From the NCBI RefSeq assembly GCF_021556485.1, contig NZ_JAKGBW010000007.1, forward strand, positions 62,001 through 126,000: DNA of 64,000 bases. The letters are read 5' to 3'. Shown here piece by piece: positions 51,760 to 60,749 of the stretch. The notes beneath the pieces are model-generated. The model was not told the DNA's origin. It worked only from the letters and a program-made list of their open reading frames with translations, and did no database searches. Position 1 is the first letter of the stretch; the number at the start of each line of letters is the position of its first letter. A program made the position numbers and the translations under genes. Origin of the DNA: Oceanobacillus alkalisoli. Its GTDB lineage: Bacteria > Bacillota > Bacilli > Bacillales > Amphibacillaceae.

Positions 51760-54723
51760 TTATTCGTCTTTAGTTTCCTTGTCGTCTTCATTCTCTTCTT
51801 TCTTTTCTTTCTCTTCATTATCCTCTTTTTGTTTGTCTTCTTCCGCTTCATCTTTGTCTTTAGCTTTTTCTTCTTTTTCATCGGTTTCTCTAGATTCTTC
51901 TTCTGAGGTTTCTTCGTTTTCTTTATCCTTCTCTTTATCCTTTTCTTTATCATCCTCGACTTTACCGATGGTTACGATAGTCGAAGCTTTGGATTCTAGG
52001 CCGAAGTAGTCGACTGCCCGAATGTGGTAGATCCCATCTCCGCTTCCGGATTTAAAGCTCGTAGAAGTCGTACTGCCAATTCGTGAGAAGCTGTCACCTT
52101 CTTTTGCAGCCCGGTAAATCCGGTAGCCAACAACATCATTGCTCGGTGAAGCGTTCCATGTAATCTGGTTACCGGAATTCTTGATTGATGTCGGTGGTTC
52201 AGGTGCTTTCCCGTCATCACTAATGCTGTTCGTTGAAGTATTTGTGTTGGGAAAACCAATTTTTTCCCATTTACTTCGGTCTTCATATAATGGAATAAGC
52301 TGTGTGATATCCGGGATTTTATCATAACCTTTTTCTTTTAGAAACTCTGGATTAAACATGAGGCCGCCGCCTTTTGCAAATTCACCAGGTGTATCTGGTC
52401 CAGGTGAAACAGCCTTTCCATTCACGATAATTTGATCCCCGGTTATTAAACTATTATCCACTTCCGTTGGGACAAATTTTGCATTGAATAAGTCTGTCTT
52501 GACGAGTCCAGCTTTTTCACATAAGTCACTTGGAAGCAAGCCTGAAATCGCACAATAGCTTCTTTGGACAATGCCATCAGGCTGCTGGAAAGCGTGATCA
52601 GGAGCGACAAGTTCCGGATTAACATCACTTGCAGCATTAATGAATTCGGTCCAGTAATCACGATTCCGCTCACTGTGGGTTAAATGCTCCAGTCCATCGG
52701 GGATTCGGTACCCCATCCATGTTGCAAAAGTGATGTTCGGATTACTCGCAACAAAGTGGACGTTCTCCGTATTTTGGGATGTTCCCGTTTTCCCTGCCCA
52801 GTCGACATTACTATATTTAAGCTTGGAACGTAAGCCGGCTGCAGTACCATCTGAAATAACATCCCGCATCATATCAATTAATAAGTAACTCGTTTGCGGT
52901 GAGAATACTTCTTTGGTTTTCACTTCATGTTCATAGATCGTATCGCCGTCTTTTGTCGTTATTTTTTCAATCATATATGCGTTGGCAAATTGTCCGTTAT
53001 TGGCAAATGTTGCGAAAGCGTTCGTGTTCTCTTCAATTGAGATCCCGTGTTGTAAGCCTCCAAGTGCGAATGAGGCGTTGGCATATTCTTCATCTTCAAT
53101 CGTTGTAATACCCATGTTTCTTAAGTATTTATCGACAGGATTCAGATCAATCAATGGAAGATAAGCTTTTACGGCCGGTATATTATACGACTTAGCCAAG
53201 TTTGTCCGTGCTGAGAGCAATCCATGATGTCTCAGGTCGATGTTTTTGATTTCCTTCCTTCCCCCGCCATCGGGAACCGTCAAGTAAACATCGGCGATTG
53301 GTGTTCCAGGTTGGAGTTGTCCTTCTTCCATTGCTGAACCATAGATGAAGGGTTTCATTGCACTCCCATTCGAGCGTATTGCTTGCGTTGAATAATTATA
53401 ATGATTCTCGATACTTGGGTTCCGGTTCCCGAAGAAGCTGATAATCCGTCCTGTAGAGTTTTCAATCATGATTGCTGCACCTTGCACAGCTTGTTCAATC
53501 CACTCATCAGATTCTTTTGGATACTCTGTCCACTTATTATTACCGTAGCGGTTGAAGTTTTGTCCGATTTCTTGAAACACATCATACAATTCTTTATCAA
53601 TCGTCGAGTGAATTTCATACCCATTCATTTGCAATGCTCGGGCTGCACGCTCTTTATATTCTACCCTTAAGTCGGGGTCTTCTTGCAAATCTTCTTTTGT
53701 AACTCCGTCTTCTTCCAGGAATACATTGTACAGTATGTCCGTTGCATCTTTTTCAATTTGCGCTGTTAAGACAGGATACTCTTCAAATGATGACTTTTGA
53801 TCTTCTTTAAAATCCGCCACCAGATCATAATTGATTGCTGCGTCATATTCTTCTTGTGTAATGTATTCCATATCAAGCATTCTGTTTAAAACGGTCTTCA
53901 TTCGGTTCAACCCATACTGGATTCCTTCTTCATCTTTCAATCCTCCGCCACTTACAAACGGGGTGTAAGCAGAGGGACTTTGTGGCAAACCGGCGAGATA
54001 GGCTGCTTGTGCGAGGTTTACATCTTTCGCATCAAGACCAAAGATACCTTGAGCGGCTGTTTGGACGCCAGCAATATTTCTTCCAGATGAATCCCGGCCA
54101 TATGGAACGATATTTAAGTAGGCTTCGAGAATCTCATCTTTTTCAAAGAACCGTTCCAATCTTAAAGCTAACAGAATTTCTTTCGCCTTTCTTTCAAAGG
54201 ACACTTCATTTGTTAAGATTTGGTTCTTAATCAATTGCTGGGTTAATGTACTACCACCTGTTTGAGTGGAAGAATTCATTACTTCCTGTAAAACTGCTCG
54301 TAAGATAGCTTTCGGAACAACACCTTGATGTTCATTAAAATATTCATCTTCAGTTGCGATGACAGCGCTGATGAGTTCGGGGGCTATTGTTTCCAGTGTT
54401 GTTTCATCCCGGTGAAGGTCAGAATTGACTTCCCCTAAAAAGACATTATCAGCAAAATACATCTCCGTTGTTTCGGCATAATCGTAAATATCCTGAGCCA
54501 TTGTTTCATAATCAAGGATTTTTTCATCTTTTACGAGGGAAGCGAAGTAGCCTGCACCAATTCCTCCAACGAAAAACATGCCGATAAAGCTAATAATTAA
54601 AAAGAATAAAATGACATTCCACATCACACCATATGTAATTCGGCTTGTCTTTTGGATTTTTCCTATTTTCCAGGATTCTTTAATTGTATGTAAAAATTGT
54701 TGGATGCTTTTTTTAAAATCCAT
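51760..54723 (-). CDS. Class A penicillin-binding protein (PBP1A family) with FN3 domain and acidic tail
   Basis: A 987-residue bifunctional peptidoglycan synthase. One N-terminal span (about 32-57) precedes a GT51 glycosyltransferase (about 85-250; ATEDEYFNEHQG, TGGSTLTQQL). The transpeptidase (about 345-690) carries SAMK near 450, SYN and KTGTS. A fibronectin type III domain lies at about 815-900, and a strongly charged Glu/Lys/Asp tail covers the last ~80 residues. It resembles PonA in having FN3 plus a tail. It lies next to tyrS, where B. subtilis has acsA. AGGAGG precedes the ATG. Confidence 0.93.
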   Translation of the reverse strand: MDFKKSIQQFLHTIKESWKIGKIQKTSRITYGVMWNVILFFLIISFIGMFFVGGIGAGYFASLVKDEKILDYETMAQDIYDYAETTEMYFADNVFLGEVNSDLHRDETTLETIAPELISAVIATEDEYFNEHQGVVPKAILRAVLQEVMNSSTQTGGSTLTQQLIKNQILTNEVSFERKAKEILLALRLERFFEKDEILEAYLNIVPYGRDSSGRNIAGVQTAAQGIFGLDAKDVNLAQAAYLAGLPQSPSAYTPFVSGGGLKDEEGIQYGLNRMKTVLNRMLDMEYITQEEYDAAINYDLVADFKEDQKSSFEEYPVLTAQIEKDATDILYNVFLEEDGVTKEDLQEDPDLRVEYKERAARALQMNGYEIHSTIDKELYDVFQEIGQNFNRYGNNKWTEYPKESDEWIEQAVQGAAIMIENSTGRIISFFGNRNPSIENHYNYSTQAIRSNGSAMKPFIYGSAMEEGQLQPGTPIADVYLTVPDGGGRKEIKNIDLRHHGLLSARTNLAKSYNIPAVKAYLPLIDLNPVDKYLRNMGITTIEDEEYANASFALGGLQHGISIEENTNAFATFANNGQFANAYMIEKITTKDGDTIYEHEVKTKEVFSPQTSYLLIDMMRDVISDGTAAGLRSKLKYSNVDWAGKTGTSQNTENVHFVASNPNITFATWMGYRIPDGLEHLTHSERNRDYWTEFINAASDVNPELVAPDHAFQQPDGIVQRSYCAISGLLPSDLCEKAGLVKTDLFNAKFVPTEVDNSLITGDQIIVNGKAVSPGPDTPGEFAKGGGLMFNPEFLKEKGYDKIPDITQLIPLYEDRSKWEKIGFPNTNTSTNSISDDGKAPEPPTSIKNSGNQITWNASPSNDVVGYRIYRAAKEGDSFSRIGSTTSTSFKSGSGDGIYHIRAVDYFGLESKASTIVTIGKVEDDKEKDKEKDKENEETSEEESRETDEKEEKAKDKDEAEEDKQKEDNEEKEKKEENEDDKETKDE

Positions 54724-54796
54724 TTGAAACCCTCCTAAAATTCGTTTATAATTATACCATATATCGATTTTTTCATGAATGCTTTTTTGGAAAAGG

Positions 54797-54826
54797 TTGC
54801 TAAGGAACTATTTTTGTGGTTATAAT
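54797..54826 (+). promoter_or_regulatory. Promoter of the tyrS T-box leader
   Basis: TTGCTA (54797-54802) and TATAAT (54821-54826) with an 18-base spacer, about 25 bases before the T-box leader. Confidence 0.6.
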
Positions 54827-54849
54827 ATAATCTAAATAAACTTGTTATG

Positions 54850-55076
54850 CTAGGAAGGAATCAGTAGTCTAGTAAATCCCTATTAAAGAGAGTTGGCGGT
54901 CGGTGCAAGCCAATATATATTTACAGGCGAATTACACTCCGGAGCATTTCTTTTGGTGAGCAGCCTTAAGAACGGTGGAGACATCGTTAACAATCCCAAG
55001 TGGCACAGTTGTGCAACAAGGGTGGTACCGCGTGATTAAGCTCGTCCCTTTTTTTATAGGGATCGGGCTTTTTTTG
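54850..55076 (+). promoter_or_regulatory. T-box riboswitch and terminator, tyrS leader
   Basis: The T-box motif AAGGGTGGTACCGCG (55018-55032) is intact. Its TGGT is complementary to the ACCA end of tRNA(Tyr) (discriminator A). The leader begins with a stem I region and has GAATTACACT near 54925-54940, where TAC can serve as the Tyr specifier. The terminator stem is AAGCTCG.CCCT / AGGG.TCGGGCTT at 55038-55070, with a T-run. Uncharged tRNA(Tyr) favours antitermination. Confidence 0.93.
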
Positions 55077-55107
55077 TTTTTATTTTTCATAAAAAGGAGA
55101 TAGAAGA

Positions 55108-56382
55108 ATGAATATCTTAGAAGAGTTGGAATGGCGGGGTTTAATCAATCAAGTCACAGACCGGGAAGGTTTGGAAGAGTTATTAAATAAGCAAGCAGTT
55201 ACATTATATTGCGGGTTTGACCCGACGGCAGACAGTCTGCATATCGGTCACCTTGTACCGATTGTCATGCTGAAGAGATTCCAGAAGGCCGGGCATAAGC
55301 CGATTGCACTAGTCGGTGGCGGCACAGGAATGATTGGCGACCCAAGTGGACGTTCAGCAGAGCGCTCCTTGAACACAGCAGACGTCGTGATGGGGTATGC
55401 GAACAGTATCCAGGAGCAAATCGGTCGGCTTGTAAAATTCGGGGAAGGAGAGAACCCTGTCGTATCGCGAAATAACCATGATTGGTTAAGCAAAATAACA
55501 TTTATTGACGTATTACGCGACGCAGGAAAGCATTTCAGCATAAACTACATGCTTGCCAAAGAATCTGTTTCCTCTCGGATTGAGTCAGGTATTACCTACA
55601 CGGAATTCAGTTACATGCTGCTTCAGTCGATTGACTACATGAAATTGTATGAAGAAGAGAATTGTCAGCTGCAAATTGGCGGAAGTGACCAGTGGGGGAA
55701 TATTACAGCGGGAATGGAAATGATCCGCCGGACAAGAGAGAATCCAGAAGAAGAGGAAGTTAACGTATTCGGTCTAACTGTCCCATTAATTACGAAAGCA
55801 GACGGAACGAAATTCGGGAAAACTGCTGGTAATGCAATCTGGCTTGATCCGGAAAAAACGACACCATATGAATTTTACCAGTTCTGGCTCAACACAGATG
55901 ATCGTGATGTTGTGAAATTCCTACAATACTTCACGTTCCTCTCCAAGGAAGAAATTGAAGCGCTAGAGAAAGAAGTAGAAACGCAACCGGAAAAGCGAGT
56001 CGCCCAAAGAAGGCTTGCTGAAGAAATGACAAAAATGGTTCATAGTGAGGAAGCACTTGAGCAGGCAATCCGCATTTCAGAAGCCTTGTTCAGCGGGAAT
56101 ATTAAAGAACTATCGGTTACGGAAATTGAGCAAGGATTCAAAGATGTGCCGACACATAATCTGGATAAGGAAGATATCGAACTAGTCGACTTGCTCGTTC
56201 AAGCTAAAATTTCCCCATCGAAACGTCAGGCAAGAGAAGATATTTCAAACGGTGCGATCTATATTAATGGTGAACGCCAACAGGAAGTTGGCTACACACT
56301 TACTGCAGATGATCGTATTGAAGATGTGTTTACCATTATTCGTAGGGGGAAAAAGAAATACACATTGATTGATTTTAGTTAA
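55108..56382 (+). CDS. tyrS: Tyrosyl-tRNA synthetase
   Basis: A 424-residue class I synthetase. The HIGH motif is at 45-48, the KFGKT motif (KMSKS equivalent) near 230, and the C-terminal S4 RNA-binding domain at about 355-420 (SKRQAREDISNGAIYING). It charges tRNA(Tyr). The T-box leader immediately upstream controls it. AAGGAG precedes the ATG. Confidence 0.97.
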   Translation: MNILEELEWRGLINQVTDREGLEELLNKQAVTLYCGFDPTADSLHIGHLVPIVMLKRFQKAGHKPIALVGGGTGMIGDPSGRSAERSLNTADVVMGYANSIQEQIGRLVKFGEGENPVVSRNNHDWLSKITFIDVLRDAGKHFSINYMLAKESVSSRIESGITYTEFSYMLLQSIDYMKLYEEENCQLQIGGSDQWGNITAGMEMIRRTRENPEEEEVNVFGLTVPLITKADGTKFGKTAGNAIWLDPEKTTPYEFYQFWLNTDDRDVVKFLQYFTFLSKEEIEALEKEVETQPEKRVAQRRLAEEMTKMVHSEEALEQAIRISEALFSGNIKELSVTEIEQGFKDVPTHNLDKEDIELVDLLVQAKISPSKRQAREDISNGAIYINGERQQEVGYTLTADDRIEDVFTIIRRGKKKYTLIDFS

Positions 56383-56391
56383 ATAACTGAT

Positions 56392-56430
56392 AAGGGCTTA
56401 ACAGGGACTAACCTGCTTAGCCCTTTTTTT
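56392..56430 (+). terminator. Terminator of tyrS
   Basis: AAGGGCTTA.CAGG pairs with CCTG.TTAGCCCTT, followed by seven T residues. Confidence 0.9.
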
Positions 56431-56590
56431 GATTCAGGGACAGAGGGGTCAGAGCATTTGTCCCGATTTTTTCACAGATTGTTCATGAATAGTCATTGAA
56501 AGCGGTTTGTTTCATTGGTAAAGTTGTGTTAGAAATTGTTAGAGATTGTTTAAGTCTGTTTTGAACGAATCAAGAAAGGAGGGATGAGGT

Positions 56591-57154
56591 TTGCTGCCGC
56601 TAGAACGTAAACAAAAGATTGAAGAGCTAATCATTGAACGTAAAACAATAAAAATTTCGCAATTAAGCGAGGAAATGGGCGTCTCTGAAATGACGATTCA
56701 TCGCGATATCAAACCATTAATTGCGGAGGGGATGATTACGAAAACATTCGGTGGAATTACACTTGCTGCAGAACAGGGGAAGAAGTCAGAAGAAACGGAT
56801 ACATGTGATTTCTGTGCAGGAGAACTCACGGAACGTCTTATCTATCGTATCTTCCTGAAAGGAAATAAAACCATGACGGCTTGCTGTGCTCACTGTGGTG
56901 TACTGAAACATCGAGAGCTGAAATCAGATGTCACCCAAGCTATTTGCCGAGACTTCCTACTGCAGACGACAATCAGTGCGAATCAAGCTTGGTATGTTAT
57001 CGATTCATCACTTCCAGTCGGTTGCTGCAAGCCTCAAGTGCTGACTTTTGAGGCAGAAGAATATGCAAATCGGTTTGTAACTGGTTTTGGAGGAAAAGTG
57101 TATCGCTTTGAAGACACACTTGATATCATTTATGAACGAATGCAACAAAGCTAG
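56591..57154 (+). CDS. DeoR-type HTH fused to a cysteine-rich NosL-like domain, putative metal-sensing regulator
   Basis: A 187-residue protein. Residues 1-60 are a DeoR helix-turn-helix (MLPLERKQKIEELI ... SEMTIHRDIKPL). The rest has eight cysteines, including CDFC (72-75), CCAHC (98-102), C119 and GCCKP (144-148). A C-terminal stretch FEAEEYANRFVTGFGGKVYRF resembles the end of NosL copper-binding proteins. The sugar-phosphate sensor domain of normal DeoR proteins is absent, so a metal or thiol signal is likely. TTG start with AAGGAGGG upstream. It lies 47 bp before a lipoprotein with metal-binding character. Confidence 0.75.
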   Translation: MLPLERKQKIEELIIERKTIKISQLSEEMGVSEMTIHRDIKPLIAEGMITKTFGGITLAAEQGKKSEETDTCDFCAGELTERLIYRIFLKGNKTMTACCAHCGVLKHRELKSDVTQAICRDFLLQTTISANQAWYVIDSSLPVGCCKPQVLTFEAEEYANRFVTGFGGKVYRFEDTLDIIYERMQQS

Positions 57155-57201
57155 AGTATGTATAAATACTAATAACAAAAAATGATATGGAGGCTATTCA
57201 C

Positions 57202-57960
57202 ATGAAGAAAATTATTACACCATTTATCATCGTCTTATTCATTTTACTTTCAGCTTGTGGAAGTGGGGAAGAGACGAACGAAACAGCGGAAACAGATGAG
57301 CTAGTCGCGCTCGAAGTAGAGTTCAATGTTCCAGAAACCGCAGAGCCCGGAGAAACCGTCGAACTTGAAGCAGTTGTCAGCTACGGAGATGAGCTTGTCG
57401 AAGATGCAGATGAAGTGAAATTTGAGTATTGGTTAAAAGGAAATGAAGATGATAGCACTAATATAGATGGTATACATACAGAAGATGGAAAATATACAGC
57501 AGAAGTAACGTTTCCGGAAGATGGCACGTATGAAATGTACGCCCATACGACTGCCCGCGGCTTGCATACGATGCCACTTAAATCTATTATCGTCGGGGAT
57601 GGCGGAGAAGCGGGTGATGCTGGTGAAGAAGAGGATCATGACCATCACGCACAGACACAGACAGAAGGTTTCCACATGCATTTCATGGAACCGGAGTCTG
57701 TTCAAATTGATGAAGAAATTAATTTAACTGTTCATCTCCATCTAGACGGAGACGAAATGGAAGGTGCAAACGTTCGTTATGAAATTATTCCAGAAGGAGA
57801 AGAAGGGGATGCGGCTTGGGTTGACGCAGAAGAAACAGTAGCTGGAGAATACACCACAGCTCACGAATTTACAGAGCCAGGAACGTATAAACTTGTCATT
57901 CATGTAGAGGATGACGCGGAATTACATGAACACGATGAATATATAATTGAAGTAGAATAA
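57202..57960 (+). CDS. Lipoprotein with two YtkA/FixH-like domains and His/Met-rich linker
   Basis: A 252-residue exported lipoprotein. The lipobox ends at Cys19 (LLSAC). Two immunoglobulin-like YtkA domains (about 35-130 and 165-252) are joined by a linker with DHDHH (145-149) and FHMHFM (157-162). A second histidine cluster lies at 241-244 (LHEH). The domains share the TAEPGETVELEAVV and EPGTYKLVIHVED type strands. YtkA domains occur with copper and cytochrome-oxidase assembly factors. Paired with the DeoR/NosL-like gene, a role in extracytoplasmic copper binding is inferred. Confidence 0.75.
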   Translation: MKKIITPFIIVLFILLSACGSGEETNETAETDELVALEVEFNVPETAEPGETVELEAVVSYGDELVEDADEVKFEYWLKGNEDDSTNIDGIHTEDGKYTAEVTFPEDGTYEMYAHTTARGLHTMPLKSIIVGDGGEAGDAGEEEDHDHHAQTQTEGFHMHFMEPESVQIDEEINLTVHLHLDGDEMEGANVRYEIIPEGEEGDAAWVDAEETVAGEYTTAHEFTEPGTYKLVIHVEDDAELHEHDEYIIEVE

Positions 57961-57961
57961 T

Positions 57962-58117
57962 ATTTATCCCGGTGTAAACGTCCGTAAAATTCCCACCTCA
58001 AAATTTCAGGTCAAGTCAAGAAAGTTTAGATGGGAAGAAACGTGAGCTAACAGCCTTATTCGTTCAACTAACAATCCGTGGTGGATGAAGCCCCCCTGAT
58101 TGAAGATTCACTTTATA
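57962..58117 (+). repeat. Dispersed intergenic repeat family 2, copy d
   Basis: TTATCCCGGTGTAAACGTCCG, CCTCAAAATTTCAGG, GAAAGTTTAGATGGGAAGAAACGTGAGC, TTCAACTAACAATCCGTGG ... CTGATTGAAGATTCACTTTAT: the full-length order. It lies between the YtkA lipoprotein gene and the TauE promoter. Confidence 0.82.
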
Positions 58118-58277
58118 AATGTAGTGCTGACTTTAAAAAATACGCACTACATTTTTTGTTTTATGGGTTATTAATTTTATGTTAATCTATTAGAAAGCGA
58201 TTACCCGGATGTAGCTTTACATTTTAATAAGTAGTTAATCAAAATATAATATTTTATTAGATTAATGGCAAAATAAG

Positions 58278-58328
58278 TTGCATTTCAAAATTAAGCACAT
58301 TATAATACTATTTAGGAAAGCGCTTAAT
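58278..58328 (+). promoter_or_regulatory. Promoter and operator-like site of the TauE-type gene
   Basis: TTGCAT (58278-58283) and TATAAT (58301-58306) with a 17-base spacer. GGAAAGCGCTTAAT (58315-58328) lies at the expected start point. A close relative of this site occurs at 59135-59148, suggesting one LacI-family regulator (CcpA or a dedicated one) acts on both. Confidence 0.65.
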
Positions 58329-58380
58329 CTAATTGGGTTATATTTATTAATACACGTATGCAGTGCAAAGAGGGGGAGGT

Positions 58381-59127
58381 ATGTTAGAACTTACGTACTC
58401 GATAGAAACAATCGCTATATTGATTGTAATCGCATTATTAGTAGGCTTTAATAAAACAGCATTGCCGTCATTGGGGTTATTCATTTTAACCATGCTTATG
58501 CTGCTGTTTCCGCCAAGATTTGCTATTGGTTTTATGTTGCCATTACTTATGGTCGCAGATCTCTATGCGATCATTGCTTATCGTAAATCGGTAGATTGGA
58601 AGAGATTAATAAAGCTCTTTCCTTGGGTGATTGTCGGCTTGACAATAGGCTATGTCACATTGCTGTTAATTGATGAAAAACATTTAAAAATGATGATTGG
58701 ATCGATTATCTTATTATTCATTAGCATGATGTTCTTTAGAAGAAAAACGAATGACAACTTGTTAGCGGGCAATCATCAAGCTTTACTAACAACAGGATTT
58801 GGAATTTTCGGGGGCTTTTCTACGACCGTAGGCAATGCTGGTGGAGAGGTGATGTCGGTATATTTATTGCTTCAACGTTTACCAAAGGCTGTATTTGTCG
58901 GTACAGTCGCCTATTTCTTCTTCGTTGTGAACTGGGTCAAATTACCACTTTATTGGAGCATAGGATTGATTAACAGAGAAATGCTGCAACTTACACTTTA
59001 CTTGTCGTTGTTTATCTTATTGGGTGCATATATCGGAAAACGAGTCCTGCCCCATATGAAACAGGAAAGATTTAATCAACTTATTTTATTTCTAACGTTA
59101 TTAGGTGCAATTAATTTATTTTTTTAA
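58381..59127 (+). CDS. TauE/SafE family membrane permease
   Basis: A 248-residue membrane protein with about eight hydrophobic segments, of the TauE/SafE (DUF81) family. It has the repeated N-terminal GFNKTALPSLG and the mid-protein GNAGGEVMSVYLL segments. Such proteins are thought to export or import sulfur-containing or organic anions. GGGGGAGG lies just before the ATG. It lies upstream of the sugar transporter gene on the same strand, with a similar operator-like site in front of each. The substrate is unknown. Confidence 0.82.
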   Translation: MLELTYSIETIAILIVIALLVGFNKTALPSLGLFILTMLMLLFPPRFAIGFMLPLLMVADLYAIIAYRKSVDWKRLIKLFPWVIVGLTIGYVTLLLIDEKHLKMMIGSIILLFISMMFFRRKTNDNLLAGNHQALLTTGFGIFGGFSTTVGNAGGEVMSVYLLLQRLPKAVFVGTVAYFFFVVNWVKLPLYWSIGLINREMLQLTLYLSLFILLGAYIGKRVLPHMKQERFNQLILFLTLLGAINLFF

Positions 59128-59134
59128 CCATTAA

Positions 59135-59188
59135 AGAAAGCGCTTAACAAAATGGTTTTATTTTTAGTTTTTATTGACACCGCTTTCA
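59135..59188 (+). promoter_or_regulatory. Operator-like site and cre upstream of the sugar/polyol operon
   Basis: AGAAAGCGCTTAAC (59135-59148) resembles the site before the TauE gene. TGACACCGCTTTCA (59175-59188) matches the degenerate cre consensus TGWNANCGNTNWCA at every position and overlaps a TTGACA (59174-59179). No good -10 hexamer is visible at the right distance. Carbon catabolite repression of the operon is expected. Confidence 0.68.
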
Positions 59189-59276
59189 AGTTATGGAAGG
59201 AGGAACGCTTTCGATTGTAGAAGGTTGTCGGTAATAACGTTTTTTGGAAAAAGAATATATAAAGGGGATATGAATC

Positions 59277-60713
59277 ATGGAAAAGGACAAGGTGCAGAGT
59301 CTGAACAAGAATTATTATAGGCGTAATCTGATGTTAATTACGGTTATTTCCACATTCGGTGGACTTTTATTCGGTTATGATACTGGTGTAATTAACGGAG
59401 CTTTACCATTTATGAGTCAAGCAGACCAGTTGAACCTGACACCATTTACAGAAGGAGTAGTGGCGAGTAGCCTATTACTTGGGGCAGCGATTGGCGCTGT
59501 AGTTGGAGGAGCGTTATCGGATAAAATAGGAAGAAGAAAGTATATCTTGCAATTAGCACTTCTCTTTTTTATCACTGCTTTAGGTTGTGCATTTGCAATT
59601 AACTTTTCGATGATGGTAGGATTCCGCTTCTTCTTAGGATTTGCTGTTGGTGGTGCATCTGTAACCGTACCATCTTTTCTAGCTGAAATGGCACCGACAG
59701 AACGTCGTGGTCGTATCGTTACACAAAACGAATTAATGATTGTATCTGGACAGCTACTTTCTTTTACAATGAACGCAATTATTGGAAACGTACTTGCTGA
59801 CAGTGGATTTGCATGGAGATACATGCTCGTCCTAGCGGCTTTTCCAGCTGTAGTCCTTGGTATAGGAATGTTAAAAGTTCCGGAAAGCCCAAGATGGTTA
59901 ATTTCAAAAGGCAGAACAGATGAAGCTATGAAAGTATTAAAACAAATTCGCCCAGCCGACGAGGTGCAGTCAGAATTTGATTTCATACAAGAAACAGTTA
60001 AGAAAGAACAATCGAAAGAAAAGGTTCAAGTGAGCGAGTTGATGGTTCCGTGGGTAAGAAGACTTCTACTTATCGGAATCGGCATTGCCGTTATCCAGCA
60101 GCTTACTGGTATTAACTCTATCATGTACTACGGGACAGAAATATTGATTGATGCCGGATTTGAAACAGGTGCAGCGTTGATTGCAAATATCGCGAACGGT
60201 GTCATCTCGGTTACAGCGGTAATTGTAGGTATTTGGCTATTAGGTAAAGTCGGACGTAAACCAATGCTTCTTGTTGGACAAATTGGTGCTGTTATTGCCC
60301 TATTTGCTATTGGATATTTCTCGAATGCATTTGCAGGATCTGATTATTTACCGTTTATTGTAATGGCATTTATCATTATGTTCCTAGCATTTATGCAAGG
60401 GGCGATTGCGCCAGTAACGTGGCTCATGCTTTCAGAGATATTCCCTACAAGAATTCGTGGCGTCGGAATGGGAATTAGTGTATTCTTTTTATGGATTGTC
60501 AACTTCTTCATTGGATTAACATTCCCATCTTTATTAAGTTCACTCGGGCTGTCATCGACATTCTATACGTTCGGAATCTTAAACATTCTAGCTATTCTAT
60601 TCGTAGTTAAATTCTTGCCTGAAACGAAGGGAGTAAGCCTAGAAAAACTAGAAGAAATGTTCAGGAACTATAAAAAGAAATCATCAAAAAAAATAGATAG
60701 GGAAATTATATAG
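59277..60713 (+). CDS. MFS sugar/polyol:proton symporter (IolT-like)
   Basis: A 478-residue sugar-porter family protein with about 12 spans. Its signatures are FGYDTGVINGAL in TM1, DKIGRRKY, PESPRWLISKGR after TM6, QQLTGINSIMYYG in TM7 and PETKGVSLE at the end. These place it near the Bacillus myo-inositol transporters IolT/YdjK. It is followed closely by oxidoreductase and isomerase genes, so it probably brings in their substrate, an inositol-like polyol or a sugar. Confidence 0.88.
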   Translation: MEKDKVQSLNKNYYRRNLMLITVISTFGGLLFGYDTGVINGALPFMSQADQLNLTPFTEGVVASSLLLGAAIGAVVGGALSDKIGRRKYILQLALLFFITALGCAFAINFSMMVGFRFFLGFAVGGASVTVPSFLAEMAPTERRGRIVTQNELMIVSGQLLSFTMNAIIGNVLADSGFAWRYMLVLAAFPAVVLGIGMLKVPESPRWLISKGRTDEAMKVLKQIRPADEVQSEFDFIQETVKKEQSKEKVQVSELMVPWVRRLLLIGIGIAVIQQLTGINSIMYYGTEILIDAGFETGAALIANIANGVISVTAVIVGIWLLGKVGRKPMLLVGQIGAVIALFAIGYFSNAFAGSDYLPFIVMAFIIMFLAFMQGAIAPVTWLMLSEIFPTRIRGVGMGISVFFLWIVNFFIGLTFPSLLSSLGLSSTFYTFGILNILAILFVVKFLPETKGVSLEKLEEMFRNYKKKSSKKIDREII

Positions 60714-60749
60714 GAAACACTTTAAAGGGACTAGGAGAGGATGTATCAA

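Noticed and set aside
59417-59986. Minus-strand frame of 189 codons inside the sugar transporter gene
   Set aside because: Antisense shadow of a gene with strong family motifs; composition mirrors membrane-protein codons.
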